From Taxillus chinensis (taxonomy: Eukaryota > Streptophyta > Magnoliopsida > Santalales > Loranthaceae): a stretch of DNA of 64,000 nt. A model generated the notes under the pieces. That model searched no databases, had not been told where the DNA came from, and saw nothing but the letters and a program-made list of their open reading frames with translations. The number at the start of each line of letters is the position of its first letter. The first letter of the stretch is position 1. The DNA lies in NCBI GenBank assembly GCA_023512835.1, contig CM042090.1:53059365-53123364 (forward strand), read 5' to 3'. Position numbers and translations under genes: made by a program. This document shows, piece after piece, positions 46,501 through 56,127 of the stretch.

Positions 46501-49500
46501 TATTTTAATTTATATTGTAATACATATTTTAAAATTTATAGCAATGTATTAATTATTTTTAATTAATTTATAGTATGTTAAATATTCTTAAATTTATACC
46601 TTTATGTGTTAAATATTTTTAATTTCATTATTACATGTTTTATTTTTAGTTTAAGAAATAGATTTAAAACAAGTTTTATCATTATTTAAGGAATAAATTT
46701 AAAAAAGGAATTAATTTAAGAAATAATTTCTTAAATTTAAAACTGTTTTAATTTAAGGAGTTAAAATAGTTATAAATTTAATTCCTTAAATTAAGGAATA
46801 ATTCCTTAAATTTAAAACTATTTTAATTTAAAAAATTAAAACAGTTATAAATTTAATTCCTTAAATTAAGGAATTAATTTAAGGAATAATAAATTTAAGA
46901 AATAATTTCTTAAATTTAAAACTATTTTAGTTTAAGGAATTAAAAGATTTATAAATTTAATACCTTAAATTAATGAATGCATTTAAGGAATAATAAATTT
47001 AAGAAATTAATTTAAGGAATGATTTTAATTTAATTTACAATTAAATTAGTTAGGTTAGGTTAAATAAATAAATAAAAGTTTTAAAACATAACTCAGCAGT
47101 CGGCAGCGTGCGTGAGGGCCTGCGGCAGCGTGCGTCGCACTCCTGTGGCAGAGTGCGACAGCGTGCGCAGCATGCGTGAGGGAAAATAATTTCTGTTGAA
47201 GAAGAGAAGACGAGGACGGCCGCAATCGATGGCCGTCCTCGATGGCCCAGAAGACAGAGGAAGAAGAGAAGATGAGGAAGAAACCGATGGCCGTCGGCGT
47301 CGGAGTGGAGGAAGAAGAAAGGTGCGTACCAATTATTTCCTTTAATTTCGGACGAATTTTCGTCCGTGATGCAGCGTATCGTTCGGACATCGGTCGAGTC
47401 ACGTCTTCTCGCCCGAGATCTCGGCCGAGATCAGCGAGATGGAGCAGACACGCGAGATTTTTGAATCGGGTTGGGATCTCGTACCGGGACCTTCCGATAC
47501 CGTTCCGATTCGGGCGATACGTCTCGATATCGACCGATACTTCGAACCATGACAACAACCGTTGGCAATCAACACAGAGCGATGCGACATCTCTCTCCGA
47601 CGATCCCCTGCAACGACATCAGTGATGACAGTTTGCAGCAATGACATCAGTGTCGAGATCGTCTCACACTAACGATCCCCTGCAACGACGTCAGTGACGA
47701 TCTTGATAGACAGCTCATGACCTTGAGAATGGATGACGGACGACAACCTCAACTGGCGATGACAGATGGACGTGACGCGATGGAGGACAACAGATGACCT
47801 TGACAACGCGACGACAGACAGCCTTGACGACGCAATGACAGACGGACGCGACACGACAACAGACGAATGCGACACGACGACAGACAATCAACGGACGATT
47901 GGTTCCTTGCATTCGATCTACAATGCACGGGTATCTCTCTGCATCTGGCAAGGATTAGCCTTCCAATTGGCTGTGCTAGGTGACGTTAGCGACGACAGCA
48001 CACTTGCACTGATGATGACACTAGTTTCTTCAGAACAAGTTCTCCAGGTTTCTTTAGGACGGGATACCCGCTTGCGCTGAAGAGAATCATAACTAGTTCT
48101 CCAGGCTTCTTACTCTTAACGACTGCTATGTTATTCGTTACACAGATCTTATACTGTCATATCCTGTTGAGCCTGTGCCTATACTATGGTGGTTTGGAGT
48201 GTTAGATGATTATTGATGGTTTGGTTTAAATCGCTTTCGTGATTTGTTTATTCACCCATTTCATATACATATATATACACGGGCTTCCTGTGACTGTGAT
48301 TGGTTGATTGCTCTTTGTGAGATGTTGCTGTTGATACATGACTATGAATTTGTGATTGATTGGTTGGTTATGGAACTGATGACTGGTTGGTGAGTGAAGT
48401 GGTGACAACTACAATATACATATTCCAGCCTTAGTCCTTTGTAACTAGTTGGTCTGTTTTGTTTGTATTGCATTATGATGGCACAAACAGCATATGCTGG
48501 CATTGCTGATTCTCTTGAATTAGTTACTTTATCTCGTGCTGATTATGAATTCTTGATTGGTTATGCTCGGATGACTACAACTTTAGCACATACTGCTACA
48601 TTGGCATTGCAACTATCAGGTAGTCTTTTTTGTTTGCTTACTTCCAAGCCTAATACCTGGGTCATAGATTCTGGTGCCACTCATCACATGACTGGTAATT
48701 CTAAACTCTTATCATCTTTTCAATCTATGGCTCTCACATCATTTCATCCTGTTATCTTTGCTGATGGTTCTCAAAACTCTATTACTGGAACGAAAACTAC
48801 ACACTTAAGCCCATCTCTTTCTCTTTTAAGTGTGTTGCATTTACCTCACTCATCATACAACTTATTATCTGTTAGCTCCTTGACTAAGGCTTTTAATTGT
48901 TCTATAACTTTTTTATCTTCTGGTTATATTTTTCAAGATCTAAAGGTGGGACGAACGATTGGTGGGAGAACTGAAGTTAATAGTCTTTATTACTTTAATC
49001 ACACTATTCATTCTAATTCTGTTGCCCCTATGGTTGCCCATCAATCCTCTAATCACTTTCAGTTGCTCTGTCGCTTAGGACATCCTTCTCTCAGTAAGCT
49101 TCAATCTATGTTACCCTCTGCTACTTCTATTAAGTCTTTCTCGTGTGAAACTTATGAGTTAGGTAAACACTCATCATGTTTCATTTCCTTCCTGTCAAAT
49201 AAATCAGGTGACTAAACCCTTTGAGTTGGTTCACTCTGATGTATGGGGTCCCTTTCCTATAACAACTTTTTCTGATTTCAAGTATTTTGTACATTCGTGG
49301 ATGATTATTCTCACATGATGTGGTTATTTTTAATGAAAAATCAGACTGAAGTTTTCTCTTGTTTTTAGCAATTCTATCATGAAATTCAAAATTAGTTTCA
49401 AATCTCTATTAAATACTTGCGATCCGATAATGCCAAGGTGTGAGTACCTCTCCTGGGTTTTAGCCATTTCTTATCTCTCATGGTATTATACATCAAACTT

Positions 49501-52500
49501 CTTATTCTTATACTCCTCAACAAAATGAAGCTACCGAACGAAAGAATCGTCATTTACTTGATGTATCCCAATGTTTGCTTTTAACTTCTTAAATCTTTGT
49601 GGGATTTTGCAGTCTAATTATTTAATTAACCGTATTCTCTCGTTTGTCCTCCGCGGACACATTTCCTACTCTATTCTTTTTCCTGATGTTCCTCTTTTTT
49701 CTCTTCCACTTAGTGTCTTTGGTTGTGTTTGGTTTGTGCAATGCCTCAAACCTGATCGTGATAAGTTGGATCCCCGTTCTGTTAAGTATGTTTTTGTTGG
49801 TTATTCTCGCACTTAGAAAAGATATCGGTGTTATGATCCCTCGACTAGTATCATTTATGTCTTTACTAATGTCACTTTTCATGAGGATAAATCCTATTAT
49901 GCTCCTTCGTCCCATAGCCAACCTGCTCCTGGTTATTTCGTCCCTCGTTCCTCCAATTGTCTCCTTTTCTGAGTTAGCTTTGCTTGATATGAGTCTCCCA
50001 CCTTGTGACCGATTCACTGGCCACACATATTATCGCCGACCTCAAGTTCCTGAAATTTCCCTCACATCAATCAGTGCCTCGTCTTTCGATCCAACTCTAG
50101 CTGATGACCTTCTTATTGCTCAACGTAAAGGTACTCGTTCTTGTGTTAGTCGCCCTCTTAATCATTTTGTTTCTTATACTGGTAATATCCGCTCTCCGTA
50201 TCCTATGTCTCATTTGGTCTCCACCGCCATGTTATCACTTTGTTTTTCTACTTTTGTTTCCTCTGTTTTGTCTTTGGTTGTGCCTCATAGTGTTGTTGAA
50301 GCTCTTGCTCATCCTAGGTGGCGCCAAGCCATGAACGATGAGATGCAAACTCTTCGTACTAATGTCAGGTGGGATCTCACCCAATTACCCGCTAATAAAC
50401 ATGTTATTGGGTGATGATAGATTTTCATTGTGAAGGTCCATCCTGATGGTTCCCTAGAAAGATTAAAGGCACACCCGGTAGCTAAGGGATACACGCAGGT
50501 CTATGGTGTTAACTATGATGATACTTTTTCTCCTATTGCCAAAATTCCATCCATTCGAGTGTTTTTTTCCTTAGCTGTTCATTATGGATGGACCCTCCAT
50601 CAACTTGATGTTAAAAATGCCTTTCTCTACGGTGACCTTGCTTAATTTTGTTGCTTAGGGGGAGAATCTGATATGTATCTTCGAAAGGCTTTTTATGGGT
50701 TGAAACAGTCTCCACGGGCCTGATTTGGCCGATTCAGTACAGCTCTTGTTCGCTTTAGTCTTTGGCAATGTGAGGTTGATCATTCTGTATTTAGCTCCTC
50801 TTCTGTTGTCAATTGTGTTCTCTTGGTTGTATATGTTGATGATATTATTATCACGGGTAATGACAAGGAAAGCATTCAACGTTTGAAGCATTTTCTTTAG
50901 ACTGAGTTTTGCACCAAGGATCTTGGTCGTTTGTGCTATTTTTTGGGGATAGAAGCATTATCTCTTTGTCTCAACGAAAATATATGATAAATATACTTAA
51001 TGAGGTTGGGTACTTAAGAGTCAAACCTATTGCTTCTCCTATGGATCCCAATGTCTGGTTGGACTCAAAACATAGCAATTTATTACATAATCCTACTCAA
51101 TATTGAAGATTAGTTGGTAAGTTAAACTATTTGATAGTTACCAGACCTGATATTTCCTTTGTTGTAAGCATTGTAAGCCAATTTATGAGTGCTCCTCGCA
51201 CTATCCATTGGGCTATAGTATTACGAATTGTCAAGTACTTGAAGGGAGCACCAAGATGAGGTCTTTTGTTTACCAAGGGTAATCTCGATATTCATGGTTA
51301 TTCTGATGCTGATTAGACAGGATGTCCAATTGATAGAAGATCTATTACTAGTTACTGTATATTTCTTGGTGGAAATCTTGTCGCATGAAAAAGTAAGAAA
51401 CAACATGTGGTGTCAAGATCTAGTGCGAAGACTGAATACAAAGCAATGGAACATGTAGCAAGTGAACTAACATGTTTGACAATGTTGTTATCAAAAATTA
51501 GCTTACCCTTTTCATGCGCCTCAGTGTTACATTATGATAGTTAGTCTACTATTTATATCACTTCCAATCCGGTATTCCATGAACGGACAAAGCATATTGA
51601 AGTTGATTGTTATTTTGTATGTGAGAAGGTACAGAACAATGAAATTGAGCTCATAGACATCTGAATTGATCATCAACTTGCCGATCTCTTTACTAAGTCT
51701 TTAAGGAGTACCTGTATACATCAACTTTGTAACAAGTTGTGGCTGTTTGACATATATGCTCCAACTTCAATGGGAGTATTGAAAAACCAATTAACACATA
51801 TACCATATTTGGTATTTTGTAATACTATACATATGTGTCTTTTGACATTACGAAAGATATAAGAAAATATTGTTCTACCTCTCTCCTCTCTCTCTTCACA
51901 ACTTGAAAAGTCACCATAATTTTCTCCTACATTTTGGGCTAAAAAAGGGGTTACTATAGCTGATTTTGATTTAGTGGTTTTTGCTGGCTTCACTGTTTAC
52001 ATTTCATTTCATCAGTGGAAACTCTCATCAGTGAGAATCCTCATCAGACAGTGTTTAAGCCTTGCCAGGTGAGAGTTTCCATTAGAGAGGGTTTTAATGC
52101 GCCAACAAGAGTTTCCGCCAATGAAAGTTCCTACTAGTGAGAGTCTTCACCAGAGGGAGTTTAAGCCTCGCTAACAAGAGTTTCCATTAGAGAAGGTTTC
52201 AAATGGTTTAAGTAGAGAAGTGCAAAGAGAGTTTTGTGTCACCGGAATATACCATTGCATTTAAAAGAAAAGTTTTATAGGCCAGCTATTAAACTTTCTT
52301 TATTATATAACAAGAAACATATACAAAAACTTAATATCTTATATCGCTGACATGCAAATGTTAAGATGGATATATAGTGAAAATAAAACTAGGATGGACA
52401 AGATTTGAAATGAGAATATTTATTGTGTTATTGAATTAACTCTAATAACATATATGATGAGAGAGAATTTGATGAAGACATCGTGCTAACACTCGTGCCA

Positions 52501-55500
52501 GTCTATACGAATCAACTGCTCGTGCACACGTATCATATTGTGCAAGACATCATGACTTGCATCACGTGCACGTATCATGTTGTGCAAGACATCTTCTACC
52601 TTGGGACTCTACTTCTATTTACTTTTCTTATCGTATTAGAAGTCTTTTCTTTTTATTACTTTTCTTTATTTAATTCATTTAGGATATTTTGGTATTTACT
52701 TTAATTTTCTAATTATATTTGGTTTTCAATTCCTAATCGGTAGTTTGCCTATGAATAGGCCTTGTATTTGGATGTCATAAATCTATCAAATTAGGCTTTA
52801 TCAATTATAAACTCTTATTGGAGGTTTATTCTTATTTCAATTTTTTCAGTTTAATACTTGAATCGCTTGAGCTAAAATTTAGGTAAATTCTATTATCGAT
52901 CTCTAAATTATTGTTGGATCCTAATCAATGTCCTCAACAAGTTATGTTGGTTTAAATATTTAAAACATAGGCAAATAGATGCACCTGTTAGGAGAGTACA
53001 GAAGATTAACATTAAACGAGATAGGAAATCAAAAAAAAAAAAAAACAAAAATGACTTGACTAGATGTAGAAACAAAAGATTTAAAATTGATAGATTTAGA
53101 AATAAACATGGTAACCCATAGAATATTTTTTTTATAAGTAAGCCAAATTTTATTAGATGAAAAATCGCACACTGCGCGCGAATACAAACTAAACAGAATT
53201 ACATCAAAAAGACAAAAACAAACTCAAAAGGAACAAACATTAAGAACATTCCACAAGGAAGAACAACAGACACCACCCAAAATAGACATCCAATCCTCCA
53301 AACAACGGAAAAAAAATACAAGAAAGCTAGAAGCCTCTCTCGATCCTCAAATACCCGCTCGTTCCGCTCCCGTCAAAGACACCATAGGAAGCAATGAGGG
53401 ACAGCCTGCCACACCTCCGAACGCCGCCCAACACCCCCTAGCCAACATGCAAATAACGTGTAAAAAGAGGAAATCCAACTGGAATAGAGAAATAATTAAC
53501 TTTATTACGGAGTCCTTCATGTTAAACAATTTTAATTGGTGCACCTTTATATGAAAATGATTTTCTGCATATCTATGCATGCCTTATTTAGTGGAGAAAC
53601 TTGTTTACAGACACTGGATGCCGAAAAGGCCTAGGACCACTCCCAAGCATACGGACAACACAGGGAAAAATGATCCGCGGACTCCAACGAAGCCTTGCAC
53701 ATGAAACACCGATTGACAATAACGAAACCCCGGCGCCGCAAATGATCAGCAGTCAGAATCTTACCCAGAACCATTGTCCACGCGAAGAAAACAACCCTGG
53801 ATAGAACCCATAGAAATATTTGAAAAAGAAGAATCCGTATTTTATATCAAATATAAACTTTCTATTTGTCTTGTTTCATCTAGTTGACTCCATTTTATCA
53901 GAATTAAGGATTGTTGATTTTATTTGATTTGTTTGTGAGTTTCTTGACGCCCTCACATAATGATATAGATTCCCTCATGAGTGCCAAGACAAACCTGAAA
54001 ATTGTGGATCATGAGACTAATAAAAACAAAATATGAGAGTACATAAGGAAGGTTTGGCTTGGGGCACACAGGCAGAAAACACAGGCATTAAAATCTTGCA
54101 AAAACACCAAAAGAGTTTACTTTGAGAATAAAGAGTTGCAATGATACAAAAAATGCACAAAAAAAAAGGGATTTGCAAGTTCATGGGGAAAACAAAACAA
54201 AACAAGACAAAACAAAAGGAGAAAGTGAGTCACTAGAGAACAACTCTACATTTTATTTTTTTTAAGGAAAAAGAAAGAGGAGCATAAACCCCAATTTTAT
54301 TTCTCTAACTTCCCAGAGCAAGAAGGAAGAGGGAAAGAGGAACACGAATCTCAATACTATTTCTCAAACCTTCAAGTAATTCCAATACACTTATGTATAT
54401 TGCAGTCTCGCTTTCTAGTAAAGATCACAGTGACTTGCTTATCACACTTACAACTCATCAGTTTCAGTCTCGTGCCTTGGTGTTGCAAGGTATTAGCTTT
54501 GAGGTTGAAGTATAGTCCTTTGTTATAGTTGTTATAACTGTAACTATTGTGCAAGCAAAATTTCATATGCACCTCATGGCAAATAAAACATGCTTCCAAC
54601 AATCCGGATGATTGAGATATGAGGCATGCCTCCTATTAACAAAAACATGTGAAGTCTATAGTCATGGCACATGTAAACAAGTTTCTCCACTAAATAGGGC
54701 ATGCATAGATATGCAGAAAATCATTTTCATATAAAGGTGCACCAATTAAAATTGTTTAACATGAAGGACTCCGTAATAAAGTTAATTATTTCTCTATTCC
54801 AGTTGGATTTCCGTGAACAAACAAAAAGCCCCAACATATTAGACCAAAATGAATTGAACTTCTGAAAAAGAAAATGTATTTGTAAGTTGTAAGCTTTTGC
54901 CTGAATCAACAACATAACCATTTCCATTATAGCTGCATTTGTCCAACTGGGAATATTAACAAAGTCAGGAACAAAATCAAGCCAAAACTTTTGATTTAAA
55001 TAGACTTTTAAAAATCTTACTTGCATGTCACTCTTGCACTTTAAAAAAAATCTGGATTGAGCTTTCACATGGACACCAAGATCAAAGAATTACTTCTCCA
55101 GGACCACAATGCAAGGCTCTGTTACTACTTCTTTGAATAAAATAAACTACCAACAAGGAGCCCATGGATGACTGAACCTTTACCACAAGAAGCATAAAGG
55201 TACTTCCACCACAATAATGAGGACCAATACTGATCCACACAACACTAGATGACTAGAAATAATCTAAAACACCCCAATCAAAACACACTAATGCCATATA
55301 CCCCAAAGACTACTCTACAAACCTCAAAAATGGAGAGGATAAGAACATTAAACGGTATCATTTGAATCGGTTGCTATGGAGGCAACATTGCAAAACAAAT
55401 TTTTAATTAGGGGGTTTGAACATATGAAAGCTAGACAGTTTTGTTCCTTATTAATTTGAACAGCTTCAGCATGAATGAGATCATTTGATCTTGCAGTTAT

Positions 55501-56127
55501 AGCTTTGAAACACAATCAATAAAAGAATCAACGACTATGTTAACTGGAGGAAGAAATTATTATGTTGAAAACCCTAGACTTTACCGTTTCTCAAACATCA
55601 TGAGAGACATAAAGTGCATTCCCCAATAGCAACACTGCATCTATTTATAAGATATATCATAGTTTTTAAGGCTTATGCCTAGGCGCCAACTCATTCCATA
55701 GACCATAATACAGAAGCATCATTAAAAAACCCACAGCAAAATTAGTTGGAGAGTGAAGGGAAAAGAAGAAGAAGAACAAGAACAAGAACAATTAAATGGC
55801 ATGCTGGTAATACAAGGACTTTCCATGTTATTTGGGGAAAAATGAGCGTTCCTCATATTGATATTAATGACCCTACAATTAACCACGATTACTTTGAAGC
55901 CACACCATTATACAAATTTCATTAAAACACATAACATAGAATCACTTTTCTCCGTTGGCATACAATATGCAATGCTCCGCATACTTGCTCTGATTTTTAT
56001 AACTTGAATATACCACAAACAACAACTGAACAACAAGAAAACAAATCAAAAATATTCAAAATCAAAGACTAGTTACCAGCTCAATGTCCCTCTCCATAGG
56101 CCCCACCCTAGAACCATCTGCACTCAT
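31411..56127 (-). CDS. PRAF: PRAF-type protein: PH, RCC1 repeats, FYVE finger and BRX domain
   Basis: Nine coding exons on the minus strand: 56127-56077, 45659-45573, 45074-44985, 44074-43994, 43841-43647, 43564-41441, 40956-40810, 32491-32109 and 31543-31411. All joins are AG/GT and in frame, giving about 1096 residues, the usual family length. Domains: PH about 20-125, RCC1 repeats about 262-645, FYVE about 652-715, coiled coil about 870-925, BRX at the C-terminus. In the plant PRAF family the PH/FYVE parts bind phosphoinositides and the RCC1 part is linked to small-GTPase exchange; that is family knowledge, not shown here. It starts [17 protein letters not shown]; the stop is TAG at 31413-31411. 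Introns 1 (45660-56076) and 7 (32492-40809) are swollen by transposons. The exons carry no stops or frameshifts, so the gene appears functional. Confidence 0.92.
31544..32108 (-). other. PRAF intron 8
   Basis: Donor GTATGT, acceptor CTGCAG. AT-rich; no inserted element was recognised. Confidence 0.6.
32109..32491 (-). CDS. PRAF: PRAF exon 8: BRX-proximal region
   Basis: It opens [20 protein letters not shown] and ends [20 protein letters not shown] then RVRF, in phase 2 before GTATGT. The EPGVYITL...GG..DLKRVRFSR motif is the start of a BRX (BREVIS RADIX) protein-interaction domain, completed in exon 9. Confidence 0.9.
32803..35027. mobile_element. PIF/Harbinger-like non-autonomous element
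   Basis: The ends GGTTCCGTTTGGTAAC (32803) and GTTGCCAAACAGGACC (to 35027) are inverted repeats differing at three positions. A TTA lies on both sides (32800-32802 and 35028-35030), the PIF/Harbinger target preference. No transposase was found. It lies in PRAF intron 7 and contains an RTE LINE remnant. Confidence 0.65.
33190..33890 (-). mobile_element. RTE-type LINE remnant
   Basis: Minus-strand peptides [20 protein letters not shown] and LVLWR (33865 downward) carry the RT core xADDIVL motif, here LDDIVL. Further along are [11 protein letters not shown] and [20 protein letters not shown], the diagnostic end of RTE reverse transcriptases. Stops are frequent. It is the same strand as the PRAF gene. 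Confidence 0.75.
35053..35284. other. Intron 7 sequence with a segment echoed beyond the copia element
   Basis: TTACTATATATTAAATGTTA then ATTTTATAACTAACC at 35053-35092 resembles the sequence at 40481-40515 on the other side of the copia insertion. Confidence 0.5.
35285..35490 (+). repeat. 5' LTR, copia 1
   Basis: Starts TTGGAATGCAGTGGCATG, ends CCTATCTCTTTTTTACT before the PBS. Matches 40270-40485. Confidence 0.85.
35530..35930 (+). other. GC-rich CCG/CGT-repeat leader of copia 1
   Basis: An irregular CCGTCGCCGTCACC-type trinucleotide stretch lies between the PBS and gag. It is open in several frames because of its composition. There is no evidence that it is coding. Confidence 0.5.
35947..36830 (+). 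pseudogene. copia 1 gag remnant
   Basis: Reading starts [13 protein letters not shown], then a stop, then [12 protein letters not shown]. It continues [35 protein letters not shown] and [15 protein letters not shown], the typical copia gag (UBN2-like) order. A frame change near 36420 leads to [20 protein letters not shown]. The zinc knuckle survives only as [11 protein letters not shown] with a frameshift before its last cysteine, near 36740. Confidence 0.8.
36910..40259 (+). pseudogene. copia 1 pol remnant: protease, integrase, RT, RNase H
   Basis: The protease reads WVID, stop, RTTDHM near 36912, so the DSG active site is lost. The GAG-pre-integrase region is [10 protein letters not shown] near 37321. 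The integrase core reads HTNIWG, where HSDxWG is expected, so the first catalytic Asp is changed; SDNGREF near 37690 is kept. [53 protein letters not shown] near 39309 with the DD intact. RNase H and tail end in [11 protein letters not shown] and [10 protein letters not shown], stop at 40257. Several stops and frameshifts. Inactive. Confidence 0.88.
40270..40485 (+). repeat. 3' LTR, copia 1
   Basis: Starts TTGAAATGCAGTGGCATA after the polypurine tract, ends CCTATCTCTTTTCTACT. Carries a short insertion (CGTGTAATTAGTG region) relative to the 5' copy. Confidence 0.85.
40810..40956 (-). CDS. PRAF: PRAF exon 7: coiled coil
   Basis: 49 codons, [20 protein letters not shown] to EVIKLLTSQ, an amphipathic heptad-like helix between the FYVE and BRX parts. 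Flanked by acceptor GATGTAG and donor GTAAGCTC. Confidence 0.9.
40957..41440 (-). other. PRAF intron 6
   Basis: Donor GTATGCAC, acceptor GATGTAG. No repeats or inserted element seen. Confidence 0.6.
41441..43564 (-). CDS. PRAF: PRAF exon 6: RCC1 beta-propeller and FYVE zinc finger
   Basis: This 708-codon exon has successive RCC1 blades of the form VFxWGxxxxGRLGHG ([51 protein letters not shown]) with ACGxxHT/V motifs. The FYVE finger follows: MCSGC, then [19 protein letters not shown], then CDNC, with all zinc-binding cysteine pairs present. The usual R(R/K)HHCR basic patch reads KRHNCY, as is typical of plant PRAFs. A Ser/Pro-rich linker ends with [12 protein letters not shown] before GTATGC. 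Confidence 0.95.
43647..45659 (-). CDS. PRAF: PRAF exons 2-5: PH domain and linker
   Basis: Exon 2 (45659-45573) reads [20 protein letters not shown] and FCPFRLAN. Exon 3 (45074-44985) reads [18 protein letters not shown] and [12 protein letters not shown]. Exon 4 (44074-43994) reads [20 protein letters not shown] and GDRSLDL. Exon 5 (43841-43647) reads [20 protein letters not shown] then a Ser-rich linker. Lengths of 87, 90, 81 and 195 bases are all multiples of three. Exon 5 ends in an atypical donor AAG|GTGCTG. Exon 3's 3' half and donor are duplicated downstream at 44711-44746. Confidence 0.9.
44339..44402. repeat. 32-bp perfect tandem duplication in PRAF intron 3
   Basis: Two adjacent copies of a unit containing CTATTTTCCTCGAGAAAACA and GAACATGGA. 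Confidence 0.9.
44515..45020 (-). repeat. Tandem duplication of the exon 3 end, donor site and intron start of PRAF
   Basis: Copy 1 (about 44515-44746) and copy 2 (about 44770-45020) share TACGGATTATTT, AGATTACATATTGG, GATATTTCCAATTGCAACTG and, at the exon end, the complement of [12 protein letters not shown] followed by GTAAGTG. Copy 2 contains the true exon 3 end (44985). Copy 1 carries a pseudo-exon end (44711-44746) with an identical donor but no acceptor, only a TTACAC microsatellite upstream of it. Confidence 0.85.
45660..46095 (-). other. PRAF intron 1, 3' end
   Basis: The acceptor TTTAAACAG precedes exon 2. AT-rich; no element recognised before the copia LTR at 46096. Confidence 0.5.
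46096..46214 (+). repeat. 5' LTR, copia 2
   Basis: Starts TGTATTAGAAAACCAATT, ends CTCTCTCTCTACA immediately before the PBS. Confidence 0.8.
46390..46465 (-). mobile_element. Short inverted LINE 3'-end fragment inside copia 2
   Basis: TTTTATTAGAAAAGATTGCA then CACAAGAAGTGC matches the inverted LINE tails at 4790 and 53145. It is under 80 bases long. Confidence 0.6.
46730..47030. repeat. AT-rich tandem array with palindromic units
   Basis: About three units containing TTCTTAAATTTAAAACT, ATTTTAATTTAAGGAATTAA and AATTCCTTAAATTAAGGAA. Each unit is itself an inverted repeat around TTAAGGAAT/ATTCCTTAA. Confidence 0.75.
47340..47553 (-). mobile_element. End of a second TIR element related to 5378-6620
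   Basis: Read on the minus strand from 47553: GTCATGGTTCGAAGTATCGG, then TCTCGCTGATCTC and GCCGAGATCTCGG. This parallels CATGGTTCAAAGTATTG and CTCGCTGATCTCATCC at 5378-5530. The matching opposite end was not found. GC-rich sequence from 47050 and the AT array may be its interior. Confidence 0.6.
47554..48430 (+). other. GAC-rich leader region of copia 2
   Basis: Irregular repeats of ACGACAGACGGACGCGACAC type span 47690-47900. No gag could be recognised. The open frame at 47766-48080 reflects the repeat. Confidence 0.5.
48463..51745 (+). pseudogene. copia 2 pol remnant
   Basis: Protease [16 protein letters not shown] is intact near 48658. GAG-pre-integrase [12 protein letters not shown] is near 49072 and the integrase start [11 protein letters not shown] near 49219 retains the first Asp. 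Stops and frameshifts follow. [35 protein letters not shown] near 50598, and [12 protein letters not shown] near 50827 with both Asp present. The RNase H region and LADLFTKSL close the element near 51700. Several stops (for example 50414, 50644, 50898). The gag domain is missing, so it could only have moved in trans. Confidence 0.85.
51776..51900 (+). repeat. 3' LTR, copia 2
   Basis: Starts GTATTGAAAAACCAATT, ends CTCTCTCTTCACA. Paired with 46096-46214. Confidence 0.8.
51901..53127. other. PRAF intron 1 middle, with short direct repeats
   Basis: At 52010-52205 a motif around GTTTAAGCC and GAGTTTCCATTAGAGA recurs. At 52512-52592 CGTGCACACGTATCATATTG then TGCAAGACATC is repeated once with small changes. 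The segment about 52475-52960 has the look of an LTR but has no defined ends. Confidence 0.45.
53128..53815 (-). mobile_element. Inverted LINE 3' end, split by a 141-bp insert
   Basis: It starts with a T-rich tail and TTTTATTAGATGAAAAATCG then CACACTGCGCGCG. It continues through GGAACAAACATTAAGAACAT and CCTCTCTCGATCCTCAAATA (parallel to 4982-5000) to AATGATCCGCGGACTCCAAC. The copy is interrupted at 53469-53609 by sequence copied from 54672-54812. Confidence 0.8.
53469..53609 (+). repeat. 141-bp inverted repeat, arm A
   Basis: Reverse complement of 54672-54812 with one difference in 141 bases (T versus C in GCC[T/C]TATTTAG, A/G on the other strand). Embedded in the LINE fragment. Confidence 0.95.
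54672..54812 (-). repeat. 141-bp inverted repeat, arm B
   Basis: Partner of arm A, separated by 1062 bases. It lies in unassigned intron sequence that continues smoothly on both sides, so it is probably the source copy. Confidence 0.95.
54813..56076 (-). other. PRAF intron 1, 5' end
   Basis: Donor GTAACT after exon 1. An open minus frame at 55068-54727 has no recognisable similarity and is treated as chance. No element recognised. Confidence 0.5.
56077..56127 (-). CDS. PRAF: PRAF exon 1 (start codon)
   Basis: It encodes [17 protein letters not shown] in 17 codons, ending at GAGCTG|GTAACT. The ERDIE motif directly before the first intron is conserved in the family. The start was chosen as the ATG at 56127 because it gives the usual N-terminal length. 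Confidence 0.8.

Larger units (their letters stand above)
46096..51900 (+). mobile_element. Second Ty1/copia element with very short LTRs (PRAF intron 1)
   Basis: LTRs are only about 120 bp: 46096-46214 and 51776-51900, sharing ACCAATTAA, CATATACCATATT, TTTGACATTACG and CTCTCTCCTCTCTCTC. The PBS TGGTATCAAAGCC is at 46215, and a short purine stretch TGGGAG lies just before the 3' LTR. Pol is recognisable, but gag is absent and its place is taken by unrelated sequence. No target duplication is apparent. It is antisense to PRAF. Confidence 0.85.

Noticed and set aside
47050..47650. Open frames on both strands (for example 47242-47625 plus, 47558-47055 minus)
   Set aside because: They coincide with GC-rich TIR-element sequence and repeats. 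No conserved motif, and the frame is not shared with the related copy at 5378.
54727..55068. 113-residue minus-strand open frame in PRAF intron 1
   Set aside because: No recognisable similarity. Part of it lies in the 141-bp inverted repeat. The AT-rich context makes a chance frame likely.
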